From positions 27,781-91,780 of the IMG/VR virus record IMGVR_UViG_3300042453_003817: a stretch of DNA of 64,000 nt, one strand, 5' to 3'. The notes beneath the pieces were generated by a model. It made no database searches, was not told where the DNA came from, and saw only the letters and a list, made by a program, of their open reading frames with translations. The first letter of the stretch is position 1. Each line of letters opens with the position of its first letter. This stretch comes from a virus. Below, piece by piece: positions 34,301-42,867 of this stretch. The position numbers and the translations under genes were made by a program.

Positions 34301-36904
34301 GCTGCTAGAATTGCTGATACTGCTACTGCACAGGCAAACACCGGTGCTGCATTAATAGCTGCCAGAGCGGATATTGTTACTGCTAATACTAATTTGAGAA
34401 ATTATGCTGATACAACTTTCTTGCCTAAAACTGGAGGAACAATTTCCACTGATTTAACAATCAGTGGAAATTTAACTGTAAGTGGAACCGTTACGACAAT
34501 AAACACGGAAGAAATTAATCTTGCTGATAACGAAATTGTTTTAAACTCTAATTTACCAACAAACACCCAAGCAACACAAGATGCTGGTATACTGATCAAT
34601 AGAGGAGCAAATACTAACGTTTATATCCGCTGGAATGAAACTGGAGATTTTTGGGTAGCAAATAATGGTTTATCTGGAAATGAATTTAGATTAGCTAATA
34701 GTACAACATATTTGGCTGAAGGTACAAATCTCTACTACACCCAAGCAAGATTTGATACTGCATTTAGTGGAAAAAGTACCACGAATTTGGCTGAGGGAAC
34801 TAATCTTTATTTTACTGCCGCAAGAGTTAGAAACAACGTATCGGCATCAAATACATCAGTAAGCACGACTGCTAATACTACACAACCAATTCAATATCAA
34901 TTAGCAACTGGTTTATTTTACCATGCAAATTCAGGTGTTGTAGTTGGATCACATGGTTCAGCAAGTCAAGTTCCTGTATTTACTGTTACGAATACTGGTC
35001 ATATTACGGGTGTGACCGCAACTAATATTGCAATTTCTTCTGGTGCAGTTTCAGGTCTTGTTGCTTCAGCAACAACAGATACAACTAATGCTTCAAATAT
35101 TACTGCGGGAACTTTATCTGCTACTAGATTGGCTGATGTTTCTGGATTAGTCGCAGCGACACATGGCAACGACGCAAACGTTCCTGTTTTTATAGTCGAT
35201 TCTAAAGGTCGTGTAACTTCTGTAACGAACACTGCAATTCGTGCAGCAACAACATCAGTAACAGGTATAGTTTCTCTTACAGATTCCGTTTCTAGTACAA
35301 GTACAACAACAGCAGCAACACCTAATTCAGTCAAAACTGCATACGATCTTGCAACTACCGCCAGCAATGAGAGATTAAGATGGGACGGTGGAAGTACAGG
35401 TTTGGTTGCTGCCACAGGAAGAACATCATTAGGTGCAACAACAATAGGTTCTAATTTATTTATATTAGCTAATCCTGGTGCGATTACGTTCCCAAGATTC
35501 AATGCAGATAATAGTGTATCTTCTTTAAATGCTGCTGATTTTAGAACTGCGATTGGTGCTGGAACAAGTTCAACCACAGGAACAGTTACTTCCGTAGCGG
35601 CAGGCACCGGATTAACTGGTGGAACAATAACAAGTAGCGGAACAATAGCGGCGAATTTCGGATCTTCAGCAGGAACAATATGTGAAGGAAATGATTCGAG
35701 ATTAGGTGCAAGATTTATTGGAACTACAACAGCACAATCAAGTTCAGCCAATCAGGCACTCAGCGGTGTGACAGCATTAACTCTTGTAGATACAGAACCT
35801 CTCATAACAACTCAAGGTTCGTCTGCTGGTCTTGCTATTGGCACCGGATCGGGAGGAGCACCAATAACAATACAACCGGGTCGTGTTGCAGGAGGTCCAC
35901 TATCTTCTTCTTCGGTCGCAGAGCTTACACTTTTGGGTGCAACCGGATCCGCAGGACCAAGCATTCGTGGAGGAAGAATTGTTATACGAGGTGGAAACGG
36001 CGCCGGCACTCAAGGTTTTGGTGGAAATGTAGCAATAATCGGTGGTCGTGGTCGTGCGGGAACATCAAGTGCTGATGGAGGTAACATTTATATCGATGGT
36101 GGTATATGTACCACATCTTTAGGATTATCGACATCAAACGGTTCAATTTTCATTGGAACAAGAGACACAGGTTCGGATGGAGATTTTGCAAACACTACAG
36201 ACGTTATCATAGGTAAATCTGGAACAGCAGTTAAACTACCTGGCGTTGGAACTTCAGGATTTGTGAAACTGGGTGCTGGCGGTATATTGACCAATGATAC
36301 GAATACCTATTTGACAGGAACAAAAGTAGATTCGATTAGCGGAAGTTCTCCAATTAATGCATCCGAATCAACTGGTGCAGTAACAATATCTCTCGCCACT
36401 TCTGGTGTAACAGCAGCAACGCATGGTTCAGGAACACAAGTTCCTGTAATTGTTGTTGACACATATGGAAGAATTACTAGTGTTACAAACACTTCAGTTT
36501 CTTTAAGCACATCGACGGATCAACAGTTAAATTCTTTGGGTGTTGGAACCGCAGCATCTGGAACTACTGGTGAAATTCGTGCAACAGGAGATATTACTTC
36601 TGGATACTCTGATGATAAACTTAAAGATAAATTAGGTAATATTGAAAACGCTCTTGATAAGATAACACAAATTGCAGGTTTCTACTATCAACCAAATGAT
36701 TTAGCTAAGTCTTTGGGATATGATGATTCTGTTCAGGTTGGTGTTTCCGCTCAGGAAGTTCAGAAAGTTCTTCCAGAAGTTGTTGTTCCAGCTCCAATCG
36801 GAAGTCAGTTCTTGACAGTTAAATATGACAGAATGATTCCTTTATTGATTGAAGCAATTAAAGAATTGAAATCGGAAATTGAAGATATTAAAAAGAAAAT
36901 TTAA
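31352..36904 (+). CDS. Long repeat tail fibre with C-terminal S74 intramolecular chaperone
   Basis: 1850 residues. The N-terminus (NNITRINTVDEWRIQTNQSANAINNIETGNF) resembles fibre attachment segments of T4-like aquatic phages. A beta-structured shaft follows with 22-residue repeats (about 296-530), N-V-G-A-A-R-I-x-D-T repeats, two LAEGTNLYYT/LAEGTNLYFT motifs typical of phage fibres, and a Gly-rich stretch. The C-terminal 100 residues (SGYSDDKLKDKLGNIENALDKI ... VQVGVSAQEVQKVLPEVV ... LLIEAIKELKSEIEDI) are a peptidase S74 chaperone, which trimerises the fibre and normally cuts itself off at the Ser of the SD dipeptide. The usual Arg after SDx is Lys here. It is probably a trimeric receptor-binding fibre. 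Confidence 0.82.
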   Translation: MPINNITRINTVDEWRIQTNQSANAINNIETGNFNKTSGTLTISNTGALSITAQGTSLTVANNVLLSNTVTIGRNVELGSREIATGNLTVGANVFIYGVGTALFVANNATVNTNLQVTQNVRTNNIVANVNVTVSGTTQSGNLLVDSIAIITGNTTAGNLTTANATSTGSLRVNDTTETSSNISGAAIIYGGVGVSKSAFISGNVTVKGDAAGAVNNTVLLSLGSLASNSAGNLYIYAANTANGGANGSLTVQGNSNITGNLRLGSGLVSSSKTTGSLIVEGGVGVSANVHATDFIATNSLVADSARITANTTGAHFIASGSLVADNARIAANTTGSHFVASGSLVSDSARITANATANNFVASNSLVADNARITANTTGAHFVASGSLVADNARITANATFSETTAVTINATNARISGNANVSSITATNSIVADNARIAANTTGAHFIASGSLVADNSRVTANATASNFVASNSLVADNARIAANTTGSHFVASGSLVADSARITANTTGAHFVASGSLVADNARITSNLSAGNLYASSVYDNGNRVARTSSGTTPITATLNATTGALSVSHDTSGVVAATHGSSVQIPVFVVEDKGHISSVTNTNIRVATTSVTGIVQLEDSVSSTSTTTAAVPASVRTAVLNGQANVGAARIADTAAAQANTGAGLIIVTNAYQTNVGAARIVDTAAAQANVGSANIAAFANHVKLVSTAQTIDGSLTITGGVTVGGDFTITGQQLVDTNRIKLMATTKQSVGAGFDYITINRVNATAVLDGTRDTINMSGHGFSMGQNVMFTNISPDNVGSPITGLSNNTIYRVLVLDGTGAVAVGGTNANFFRISTAAGYNPASPASSTPINFTNNGRTLTFDQDNKDADIRWNEASRVWEFRDVSNLNDATAYSRALTANALSDSTSLDSSTNIATSRALRTAVLNSQANVGAGDIAVTNAYQVNVGAARIVDTAAAQANVGAGLISVTNAYQVNVGAARIADTATAQANTGAALIAARADIVTANTNLRNYADTTFLPKTGGTISTDLTISGNLTVSGTVTTINTEEINLADNEIVLNSNLPTNTQATQDAGILINRGANTNVYIRWNETGDFWVANNGLSGNEFRLANSTTYLAEGTNLYYTQARFDTAFSGKSTTNLAEGTNLYFTAARVRNNVSASNTSVSTTANTTQPIQYQLATGLFYHANSGVVVGSHGSASQVPVFTVTNTGHITGVTATNIAISSGAVSGLVASATTDTTNASNITAGTLSATRLADVSGLVAATHGNDANVPVFIVDSKGRVTSVTNTAIRAATTSVTGIVSLTDSVSSTSTTTAATPNSVKTAYDLATTASNERLRWDGGSTGLVAATGRTSLGATTIGSNLFILANPGAITFPRFNADNSVSSLNAADFRTAIGAGTSSTTGTVTSVAAGTGLTGGTITSSGTIAANFGSSAGTICEGNDSRLGARFIGTTTAQSSSANQALSGVTALTLVDTEPLITTQGSSAGLAIGTGSGGAPITIQPGRVAGGPLSSSSVAELTLLGATGSAGPSIRGGRIVIRGGNGAGTQGFGGNVAIIGGRGRAGTSSADGGNIYIDGGICTTSLGLSTSNGSIFIGTRDTGSDGDFANTTDVIIGKSGTAVKLPGVGTSGFVKLGAGGILTNDTNTYLTGTKVDSISGSSPINASESTGAVTISLATSGVTAATHGSGTQVPVIVVDTYGRITSVTNTSVSLSTSTDQQLNSLGVGTAASGTTGEIRATGDITSGYSDDKLKDKLGNIENALDKITQIAGFYYQPNDLAKSLGYDDSVQVGVSAQEVQKVLPEVVVPAPIGSQFLTVKYDRMIPLLIEAIKELKSEIEDIKKKI
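32239..32940 (+). repeat. 66-bp in-frame tandem repeats in the long fibre gene
   Basis: About ten copies of a 22-codon unit (typical form VASGSLVADNARITANTTGAHF) run head to tail, interrupted once by a divergent stretch near 32555-32640. Synonymous differences are scattered between copies, while several units are nearly identical at base level. Recombination between copies could change fibre length. It is coding and has no spacer structure. Confidence 0.85.
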
Positions 36905-36914
36905 GGAGTAAATT

Positions 36915-37247
36915 TTGGCAGCCTTTTCCGAGTTAGTAATAGAGCAGGGTGCTACTTTTAGTAGCCTGTTAAATGTTGAGGATTCGAATGGTCAAGCAAT
37001 CAATCTTTACGCATACACTTCTGGTTCTCAAATGCGTAAATCTTACTATTCCACATCATCAACGACCATAGTTTCTACGGTAACAGGAACAGCTAATGGT
37101 GAAATAACATTGTCGATGTCGGCTGCAAACACTGCTAATTTAACTCCAGGAAGATATGTTTATGATGTTATCATTACCTCTCCAACAAATGTTGTTACGA
37201 GAGTGGTTGAGGGAATAGTGACGGTATTACCTTCGGTTACAAGATAA
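36915..37247 (+). CDS. BppU-like small structural protein
   Basis: 110 residues from a TTG start at 36915, preceded by AAGGAG with 8 bases spacing; no ATG fits. The beta-sandwich pattern FSELVIEQGATFSSLLNV ... GEITLSMSAANTANLTPGRYVYDVII ... VTRVVEGIVTVLPSVTR is that of the N-terminal domain of phage baseplate upper proteins (BppU) and related domains that link receptor-binding proteins to the baseplate. In T4-like aquatic phages such small genes occur next to fibres. Probably a fibre-associated connector. Confidence 0.65.
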   Translation: MAAFSELVIEQGATFSSLLNVEDSNGQAINLYAYTSGSQMRKSYYSTSSTTIVSTVTGTANGEITLSMSAANTANLTPGRYVYDVIITSPTNVVTRVVEGIVTVLPSVTR

Positions 37248-37254
37248 TTAATAC

Positions 37255-37262
37255 TATAAATA
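37255..37262 (+). promoter_or_regulatory. Late promoter box TATAAATA
   Basis: An exact T4 late -10 element, 17 bases before ATG 37280 and in intergenic sequence, with an AAAAAGGAAA ribosome site between them. It marks a separate transcription start inside the fibre block. Confidence 0.7.
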
Positions 37263-37279
37263 AAAAGGAAAATAGTATA

Positions 37280-37498
37280 ATGTCTCTAAAAGTAACTGTT
37301 TCTTCTCAGAATAGAACTGTCATAGCAGACCCTAGGTTTAAACCAAAACCTAATGTTGCTTTTACTGAGCTGGCCGACACTTCCGTTTCAGAACTACAAA
37401 ATGGTGATGTGGTTGCTTATGATGCGGCACAACAAAAATTTACCAATCAACCTCTTACACAAGTGGCTATTCGTTCCATAAATGGTGGTTCGTTTTAG
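37280..37498 (+). CDS. Small structural protein ending in NGGSF
   Basis: 72 residues, no recognised family. Sequence style: FKPKPNVAFTELADTSVSELQNGDVVAYDAAQQKFTNQ, a pattern seen in phage fibre proteins (statement-like 'ELxDVxxxxxxxGDVLxYDxxxxxF' segments). It has its own late promoter and ribosome site. Its last five residues (NGGSF) are almost the same as those of the next two proteins (SGGTF), which suggests a shared docking or assembly signal. Confidence 0.65.
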   Translation: MSLKVTVSSQNRTVIADPRFKPKPNVAFTELADTSVSELQNGDVVAYDAAQQKFTNQPLTQVAIRSINGGSF

Positions 37499-37499
37499 G

Positions 37500-37507
37500 G
37501 ATAAATA
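37500..37507 (+). promoter_or_regulatory. Late promoter box GATAAATA
   Basis: One base from the T4 late consensus, 26 bases before ATG 37534, between two genes. With the TATAAATA box 245 bases upstream it would give the fibre genes two closely spaced late starts. Confidence 0.5.
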
Positions 37508-37533
37508 CAATAATAACTCAATAGGGTAAAAAA

Positions 37534-39441
37534 ATGGCAAACACCGTAATCCAGCTAAAATATTCGAATGTAACTTCCCAACCCCCTACATTAAATGTTG
37601 CAGAACCCGCATATTCTAATGTATCTGGGGTACTTTGGATTGATGATGGTTCTGGTGTCGTTGCCATCGGTGGTAAATCGTATACCACAAGAATCGATAA
37701 TGCAACTGCTTCACCAACTGCTAATACCATTGCACTAAGAGACCTTGCGGGGAATGTTTCTTTCAATTTTGTTACAGCGAATGGTTTTAAAGGTAATGCT
37801 GATACTGCCACATCTTTATTAAATGGAAGAAATTTCAGTATTGATGGTTCTGATGTAGATTCTGCTGCTGTCAGTTTCAATGGAACATCAAATGTTGTTC
37901 TCCAAGGTAATCTGAAAACAACTGGAGTTTCATCTGGAACATACGGTGGAACAGCTAATGTTCCAGTCTTTACTGTAGATACAAAAGGACGTATTAGTTA
38001 TGCTGCAAATGTCAGTATTTCTACAAATTTAAGTATTGCTGCTGATACAGGCATCAATACAATTTCGTTGCTAACGGAAACATTAACTGTTGCTGGCGGT
38101 GACGGAATCACAACCTCTATTGATCCTACAGATACAATTAAAATTGATGTTGATAATACGGTTATTAGAACGACTGGTAACCAAACAATTTCTGGTGATC
38201 TAAGTCTCACAGGCAACTTAACTATTTCCGGCAATGTAACATCAATCGGTGTACAATCATTGAATGTTACTGACCCTGTTATTTTCCTTGCGGCAAATAA
38301 TACCACATCGGACATTGTTGATATAGGCTTCGTTGGTCATTATAATGAGTCAGGCTCAAATAATCATTTTGGTATTGTTCGTAAAGCAGCAACAAATGAC
38401 GCTTACATTTTTACTGGTTATAATGAAGAATTTGTTACTAACACACTCAATTTAGCGAATCCATCTTTAGTTTATGCTAATGTTCATGCGAACTTAATCG
38501 GTAAATTAGTTTCTTCTAACGTTGGAAGTTTTACAGAAGCAACGATTGGTACATTAACACTGACGAATGATTTGTCTGTTGGAAACGGAGGTACAGGTCA
38601 ATCATCGTTTACAACAGGTTCAATTTTAGTTGGTAATGGTAGCGGTGCTCTAGGTGAACTCTCAAATACAAGTTCAGCCGGAACATATGGAAACACGACT
38701 CATGTTCCAGTCATAACAGTAGATAATTATGGCAGAGTATCTGGAGTTACAAATACTTCGATCACTGCTCTTGTAAATGGTAACTATAATTTCACTTTAG
38801 AGAGCAGCGGTCAAATCACCACAAACGCAACAAGTATTCTTCTTGCAAATGGTGCAATTATAAAAGATACAGCAGACAGTGCTGTTGCATTTGGAGAATT
38901 TGCTGGTACTCTAGGTCAAGGTGCACAAGCAGTTGCGATTGGTGAATCTGCTGGTTACAATACTCAAGGTGCTTACGGTATCGCGATAGGTTATGGTGCA
39001 GGTAATCAAAATCAAGGTCAAGTTGCAATCGCGATTGGTTTGAATGCTGGAGTAAGTGCTCAAGGCTATAATGGTATTGCAATCGGTGGATCTTCTGGTA
39101 TTAATCAAGGACAATATGCGATTGCGATGGGTTATGATACCGGCGGTTCGCAAGGTGAGTATTCTGTTGCAATTGGTAATCAAGCAGGTAAAGGAAATAC
39201 GACTTCAATAGGTGTCAATTCGATTGCAATTGGTAATAAAGCAGGATTTGAATCCGGTGCTGCAAATAGCATTGTACTAAATGCTTCCGGAAATAATCTA
39301 AGTGCTTCACAGTCTGGATTCTATGTTAATCCGATTCGTTTCACCGCAACGCAAGATGCAACATATGACGGCTTTATGATATACAATGCATCAACAAAAG
39401 AAATACGATATACATATACAATAAGTGGTGGAACATTCTAA
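37534..39441 (+). CDS. Tail fibre with YadA-head-like repeats
   Basis: 635 residues. The N-terminus (MANTVIQLKYSNVTSQPPTLNVAEPAYSN) is a fibre attachment type also present in the fibre at 40.1 kb. The middle contains fibre modules (LNVTDPVIFLAANNTTSDIVDIGFVGHYNESG). Residues about 447-590 consist of 14- to 20-residue repeats with AVAIGESAG, GIAIGYGAG and AIAIGLNAG, the left-handed parallel beta-roll pattern of the YadA adhesin head. It ends with SIVLNASG...SGFYVNPIRF and IRYTYTISGGTF, with no S74 chaperone. A trimeric adhesin-like fibre is the likely function. The SGGTF end is shared with its neighbours. Confidence 0.75.
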   Translation: MANTVIQLKYSNVTSQPPTLNVAEPAYSNVSGVLWIDDGSGVVAIGGKSYTTRIDNATASPTANTIALRDLAGNVSFNFVTANGFKGNADTATSLLNGRNFSIDGSDVDSAAVSFNGTSNVVLQGNLKTTGVSSGTYGGTANVPVFTVDTKGRISYAANVSISTNLSIAADTGINTISLLTETLTVAGGDGITTSIDPTDTIKIDVDNTVIRTTGNQTISGDLSLTGNLTISGNVTSIGVQSLNVTDPVIFLAANNTTSDIVDIGFVGHYNESGSNNHFGIVRKAATNDAYIFTGYNEEFVTNTLNLANPSLVYANVHANLIGKLVSSNVGSFTEATIGTLTLTNDLSVGNGGTGQSSFTTGSILVGNGSGALGELSNTSSAGTYGNTTHVPVITVDNYGRVSGVTNTSITALVNGNYNFTLESSGQITTNATSILLANGAIIKDTADSAVAFGEFAGTLGQGAQAVAIGESAGYNTQGAYGIAIGYGAGNQNQGQVAIAIGLNAGVSAQGYNGIAIGGSSGINQGQYAIAMGYDTGGSQGEYSVAIGNQAGKGNTTSIGVNSIAIGNKAGFESGAANSIVLNASGNNLSASQSGFYVNPIRFTATQDATYDGFMIYNASTKEIRYTYTISGGTF

Positions 39442-39463
39442 TTTATTTTGATAGGAGTTTATC

Positions 39464-40051
39464 ATGGATGTGAAGTTGCAAAATGCTTATGTTAATGTTT
39501 TGCTTGATAACTTTCTCTCTGTTGTCAAGCAAAACGTTATGTTTCAAGCACAGTTGGAAGTTAATAAAAATGAATTCGAAGTTCTTGAAGATTTTAGAAG
39601 GCAAGTTAATGATTTGTCTAGAAGAAATGAAGAGTTACAACATGGCTTGCAACAAAGAGATTTTAATTTAAGTGAAAAAGATAAACAAATAAATTCATTG
39701 ATAAGTGAAAAAGATAACTTGAAATCTTCGTTAAACACTAAGGATACACAAGCAAATGTCATGAATAGTATTGTTGCTGAAAAGAATAGATTGCAAAATG
39801 CCGTAAATGACTACATGAGACAATTAGAAGAAACAAGGAAAGAAATTTTAAAAGTGAAAAGTGAATCTCAAGAAATTCTGATACAAAACGTAAATAAAAT
39901 CGAAGAATTAAATAGATACATACTCAAATTAGAAAACGTAGTTCCAGCCGCGAAACTGAAAAAAGTTAGACTTGGTGAAAATGTTCAACCAGAACCCATA
40001 GATAATGTACAAGAAGAAAATGATTTGGTGAAGTCTGGAGGCACATTCTAA
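39464..40051 (+). CDS. Coiled-coil protein of the fibre block, SGGTF end
   Basis: 195 residues. Residues 1-40 are mixed; about 40-155 form a long charged coiled coil (FRRQVNDLSRRNEELQHGLQQRD, EKDKQINSLISEKDN). The C-terminal 35 residues are Pro/Glu/Asn-rich and end in KSGGTF, the same end as the preceding fibre. It could be a fibre rod, a chaperone or a whisker-like element. No family recognised. It has a good ribosome site (ATAGGAG). Confidence 0.65.
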   Translation: MDVKLQNAYVNVLLDNFLSVVKQNVMFQAQLEVNKNEFEVLEDFRRQVNDLSRRNEELQHGLQQRDFNLSEKDKQINSLISEKDNLKSSLNTKDTQANVMNSIVAEKNRLQNAVNDYMRQLEETRKEILKVKSESQEILIQNVNKIEELNRYILKLENVVPAAKLKKVRLGENVQPEPIDNVQEENDLVKSGGTF

Positions 40052-40060
40052 CATCAAGCA

Positions 40061-42838
40061 ATGGCTAATACAATAATCTTATTAAAAAATTCAGGTCAAG
40101 CAGGAAATGTTCCAGCAACATTATATCCTGGTGAACTTGCTATCAACTATTATGATGGAAAATTGTATTATGGCAATTCTTCATCTATAGCCACACAATT
40201 TGATGTCGTAACAGAACCAAGCGGTTTAAACGGTGAAATACAATTCAATAACTCTGGTGTATTTGGAGCTTCAGCAAATCTCAAATATGACACCAGCACA
40301 AAAACTCTTAGCACAGACAAAATATTAGCCAGTGTAGATGTCACAGCAAATAAGCTGATATCAAACAATTCTGGCGGTGATGAGGGTGGTGAAATATTAT
40401 TAGCTAAGGCTGTAACCAATACCACACTTGATGGTGTTGGTATAACTATTGATTCATATCAAAATAGAATAAGATTCTTTGAGCAAGGAGGCGGCGCTCG
40501 CGGTGCTTACATAGATTTAACGGATTGCGTTGGTGGTGCAGGAACAAACCTTTTAAATCCTGGATCCGCACCAGACATTACGGCTAGAAATCTTGCCAAC
40601 TCAGCATTCGACCAAGCGAATTTGGCTTTCGACAAAGCTAATTCTGCAAACATTTTAGCTCAACAAGCGTATGATTCATCGAATACGGCAAATACCTGGC
40701 TACAGGCTAATGTTGGTGGTGCAAAAATATTCTTGCTGGATAAAATTGATTTACTTTCAAATGGTGTTTATGCTAATACTGGTGAACTTCGTATAGATTT
40801 AGTATCTAATGTTAATAGCATATATGCAAACATTGGTGCCGCCAGAATCGCTGATGCTGCTGCTTCACAAGCTAACGTCGGTGCTGGATTAATTACCGTT
40901 ACAAACAATTATCAAGCTAACGTCGGTGCTGGATTAATATCAGTCACGAATGCTTATGAGGCAAATGTTGGTGCAGCTAGAATTGCAGACAGAGCAACGA
41001 CTGAAGCGAACGTTGGTATAGGGATAATAACAGCAAATACCAATTTAAAGAATTATGCTGATAGCACATTCTTTGCCAAAACTGGAGGGTTAATTTTAGG
41101 AAATGTTGAAGTCTCAGGAAACATTACACCCAATACTGATGTTACTTGGAATTTAGGTTCTTCGTCAAATCGTTGGCATTCATTGTTCGTAGGTCCAGGT
41201 TCTATTGATTTAGGTGGAACAGTTATTAGCAATACATCAGGAACACTCTCTATTTCTGGCGCATCAGATTTAGTATTATCCGATTCTTCAACACCAGGTT
41301 TTATCGCTATTTCTAACAAAGCGAACTCTGCTTTCGATCAAGCAAACTTAGCTTTCGACAAAGCTAATTCTGCAAACATTTTAGCTCAACAAGCTTTCGA
41401 TTCTTCCAATACTGCAAATACCTGGCTACAGGCTAATATTGGAGCTGCAAGAATTGCTGACACCGCGGCTGCTCAAGCAAATGTAGGTGCTGGTCTAATT
41501 GCAGTTACGCTCGCTTATCAAGCAAACGTTGGATCAGGTTTAATCTCAGTTACGAATGCTTATCAAGCTAATGTTGGTGCCGCTAGGATTGCCGACAGAG
41601 CTACAACCGAAGCTAACGTTGGTTCGGCATTAATAGAATCTAAAACATTCACTCAAACAGTATTCGATAGTTCAAATACAAAAGTTTCCAAAAATGGCGA
41701 CACAATATCTGGAGACTTAACAGTTACGGGCAACTTGACAATAGGTGGCACTTCTACAACAGTTAGTGCTACAAATCTAGCTGTATCCGATAATATGTTG
41801 TATTTGAATCAAGCGATACTTACAACTATTACAAATGCTGTTGGAGATGGTGCTAATGTAGTATACACTACATCACAAACTCACAATTATCTAGTTGGAA
41901 TGTCTGTGACAGTAACCGGAATAGATCCATCTGGTTATAATACAGCAAATTCTGGAATCATTGGTGTAACTTCAAACACATTTACTGTTGCAAGTTCATT
42001 TACTGGTTCATATGTTTCTGGTGGAACAGCAAGAGCTAGAACCAATTTAAATCCTGATTTAGGATTCGCAGCAGGCTATAATGATGGAACATATCATCAT
42101 GCAGGTTTGTTTAGAGACGCTTCTGATGGTATTTGGAAATTTTTCTATAATTATGCTCCCGAACCGGATGTGTCACCTTATATCGATACATCAAACTCAA
42201 CGTTTAGAATTGCAAATGTAACCGCAAATTTAATTACTGATGTAATTACATTGAGAGGTTTGGATCCTTTAAATTATGCAAACACAATTAAAAGTGGATT
42301 AGAAGCGAATGTCGGTGCTGCTAGGATTGCTGATGTTGCTTCTGGTCAAGCAAACGTAGGTGCTGGTTTAATTACTGTTACAAATAATTATCAGGCAAAT
42401 GCTGGTGCAATTAATATTGCCAAAGTCAATAAATCTGGCGATGTTATGACTGGAGCTTTAACAACTAGTTCAACATTAACTGGTTCTTCTCTCATATCAA
42501 ATACTTCAATTACACTTAACACCAATTCTACATTATCATCAACTACACAAACAACGTCTAGTACAACAGAGTTTATATTAGATTTCTTTAGTTCTTCTGT
42601 TTATAGATCAGCAAAATACTTTGTTCAGATAACAAGTGGTTCTGCATATCAAGTCATAGAGATAAGTTTAGTCCATGATGGTAGCACAGTATTTTTAGTG
42701 CAATATGGTGAGATAAGAACTGGAGCATCTTTAGCAACATTTGATGCCAATATAACTGGAGGCCAAGTTAGATTGTTATCAACACCAACTAATGCTTCTA
42801 CGACATATAAAGCCATGAGAACATTAATTCCTGTATAA
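40061..42838 (+). CDS. Large tail fibre with N-V-G-A-A-R-I repeats
   Basis: 925 residues. The N-terminus TIILLKNSGQAGNVPATLYPGELAINYYDGKLYYGN is a common phage fibre attachment motif. The shaft has repeats of the form NVGAARIADTAAAQANVGAGLI...TNAYQ in three groups (around 40830, 41440 and 42300), shared with the long fibre at 31.4 kb, and duplicated FDQANLAFDKANSANILAQQA segments. A globular module (SDNMLYLNQAIL, GFAAGYNDGTYHHAGLFRDASDGIWKFF) is typical of fibres in aquatic myoviruses. The C-terminal 130 residues form a compact beta domain without S74 chaperone. Probably another receptor-binding or shaft protein. Confidence 0.75.
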   Translation: MANTIILLKNSGQAGNVPATLYPGELAINYYDGKLYYGNSSSIATQFDVVTEPSGLNGEIQFNNSGVFGASANLKYDTSTKTLSTDKILASVDVTANKLISNNSGGDEGGEILLAKAVTNTTLDGVGITIDSYQNRIRFFEQGGGARGAYIDLTDCVGGAGTNLLNPGSAPDITARNLANSAFDQANLAFDKANSANILAQQAYDSSNTANTWLQANVGGAKIFLLDKIDLLSNGVYANTGELRIDLVSNVNSIYANIGAARIADAAASQANVGAGLITVTNNYQANVGAGLISVTNAYEANVGAARIADRATTEANVGIGIITANTNLKNYADSTFFAKTGGLILGNVEVSGNITPNTDVTWNLGSSSNRWHSLFVGPGSIDLGGTVISNTSGTLSISGASDLVLSDSSTPGFIAISNKANSAFDQANLAFDKANSANILAQQAFDSSNTANTWLQANIGAARIADTAAAQANVGAGLIAVTLAYQANVGSGLISVTNAYQANVGAARIADRATTEANVGSALIESKTFTQTVFDSSNTKVSKNGDTISGDLTVTGNLTIGGTSTTVSATNLAVSDNMLYLNQAILTTITNAVGDGANVVYTTSQTHNYLVGMSVTVTGIDPSGYNTANSGIIGVTSNTFTVASSFTGSYVSGGTARARTNLNPDLGFAAGYNDGTYHHAGLFRDASDGIWKFFYNYAPEPDVSPYIDTSNSTFRIANVTANLITDVITLRGLDPLNYANTIKSGLEANVGAARIADVASGQANVGAGLITVTNNYQANAGAINIAKVNKSGDVMTGALTTSSTLTGSSLISNTSITLNTNSTLSSTTQTTSSTTEFILDFFSSSVYRSAKYFVQITSGSAYQVIEISLVHDGSTVFLVQYGEIRTGASLATFDANITGGQVRLLSTPTNASTTYKAMRTLIPV

Positions 42839-42867
42839 TTAAAAAATAAAAAAGGGGATAATGAACC

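Noticed and set aside
34999-35751. 250-residue minus-strand frame inside the long fibre gene
   Set aside because: Antisense shadow of Ala/Thr/Val-rich fibre codons, with Pro/Val/Ala-biased sequence, no ribosome site and no neighbours on that strand.
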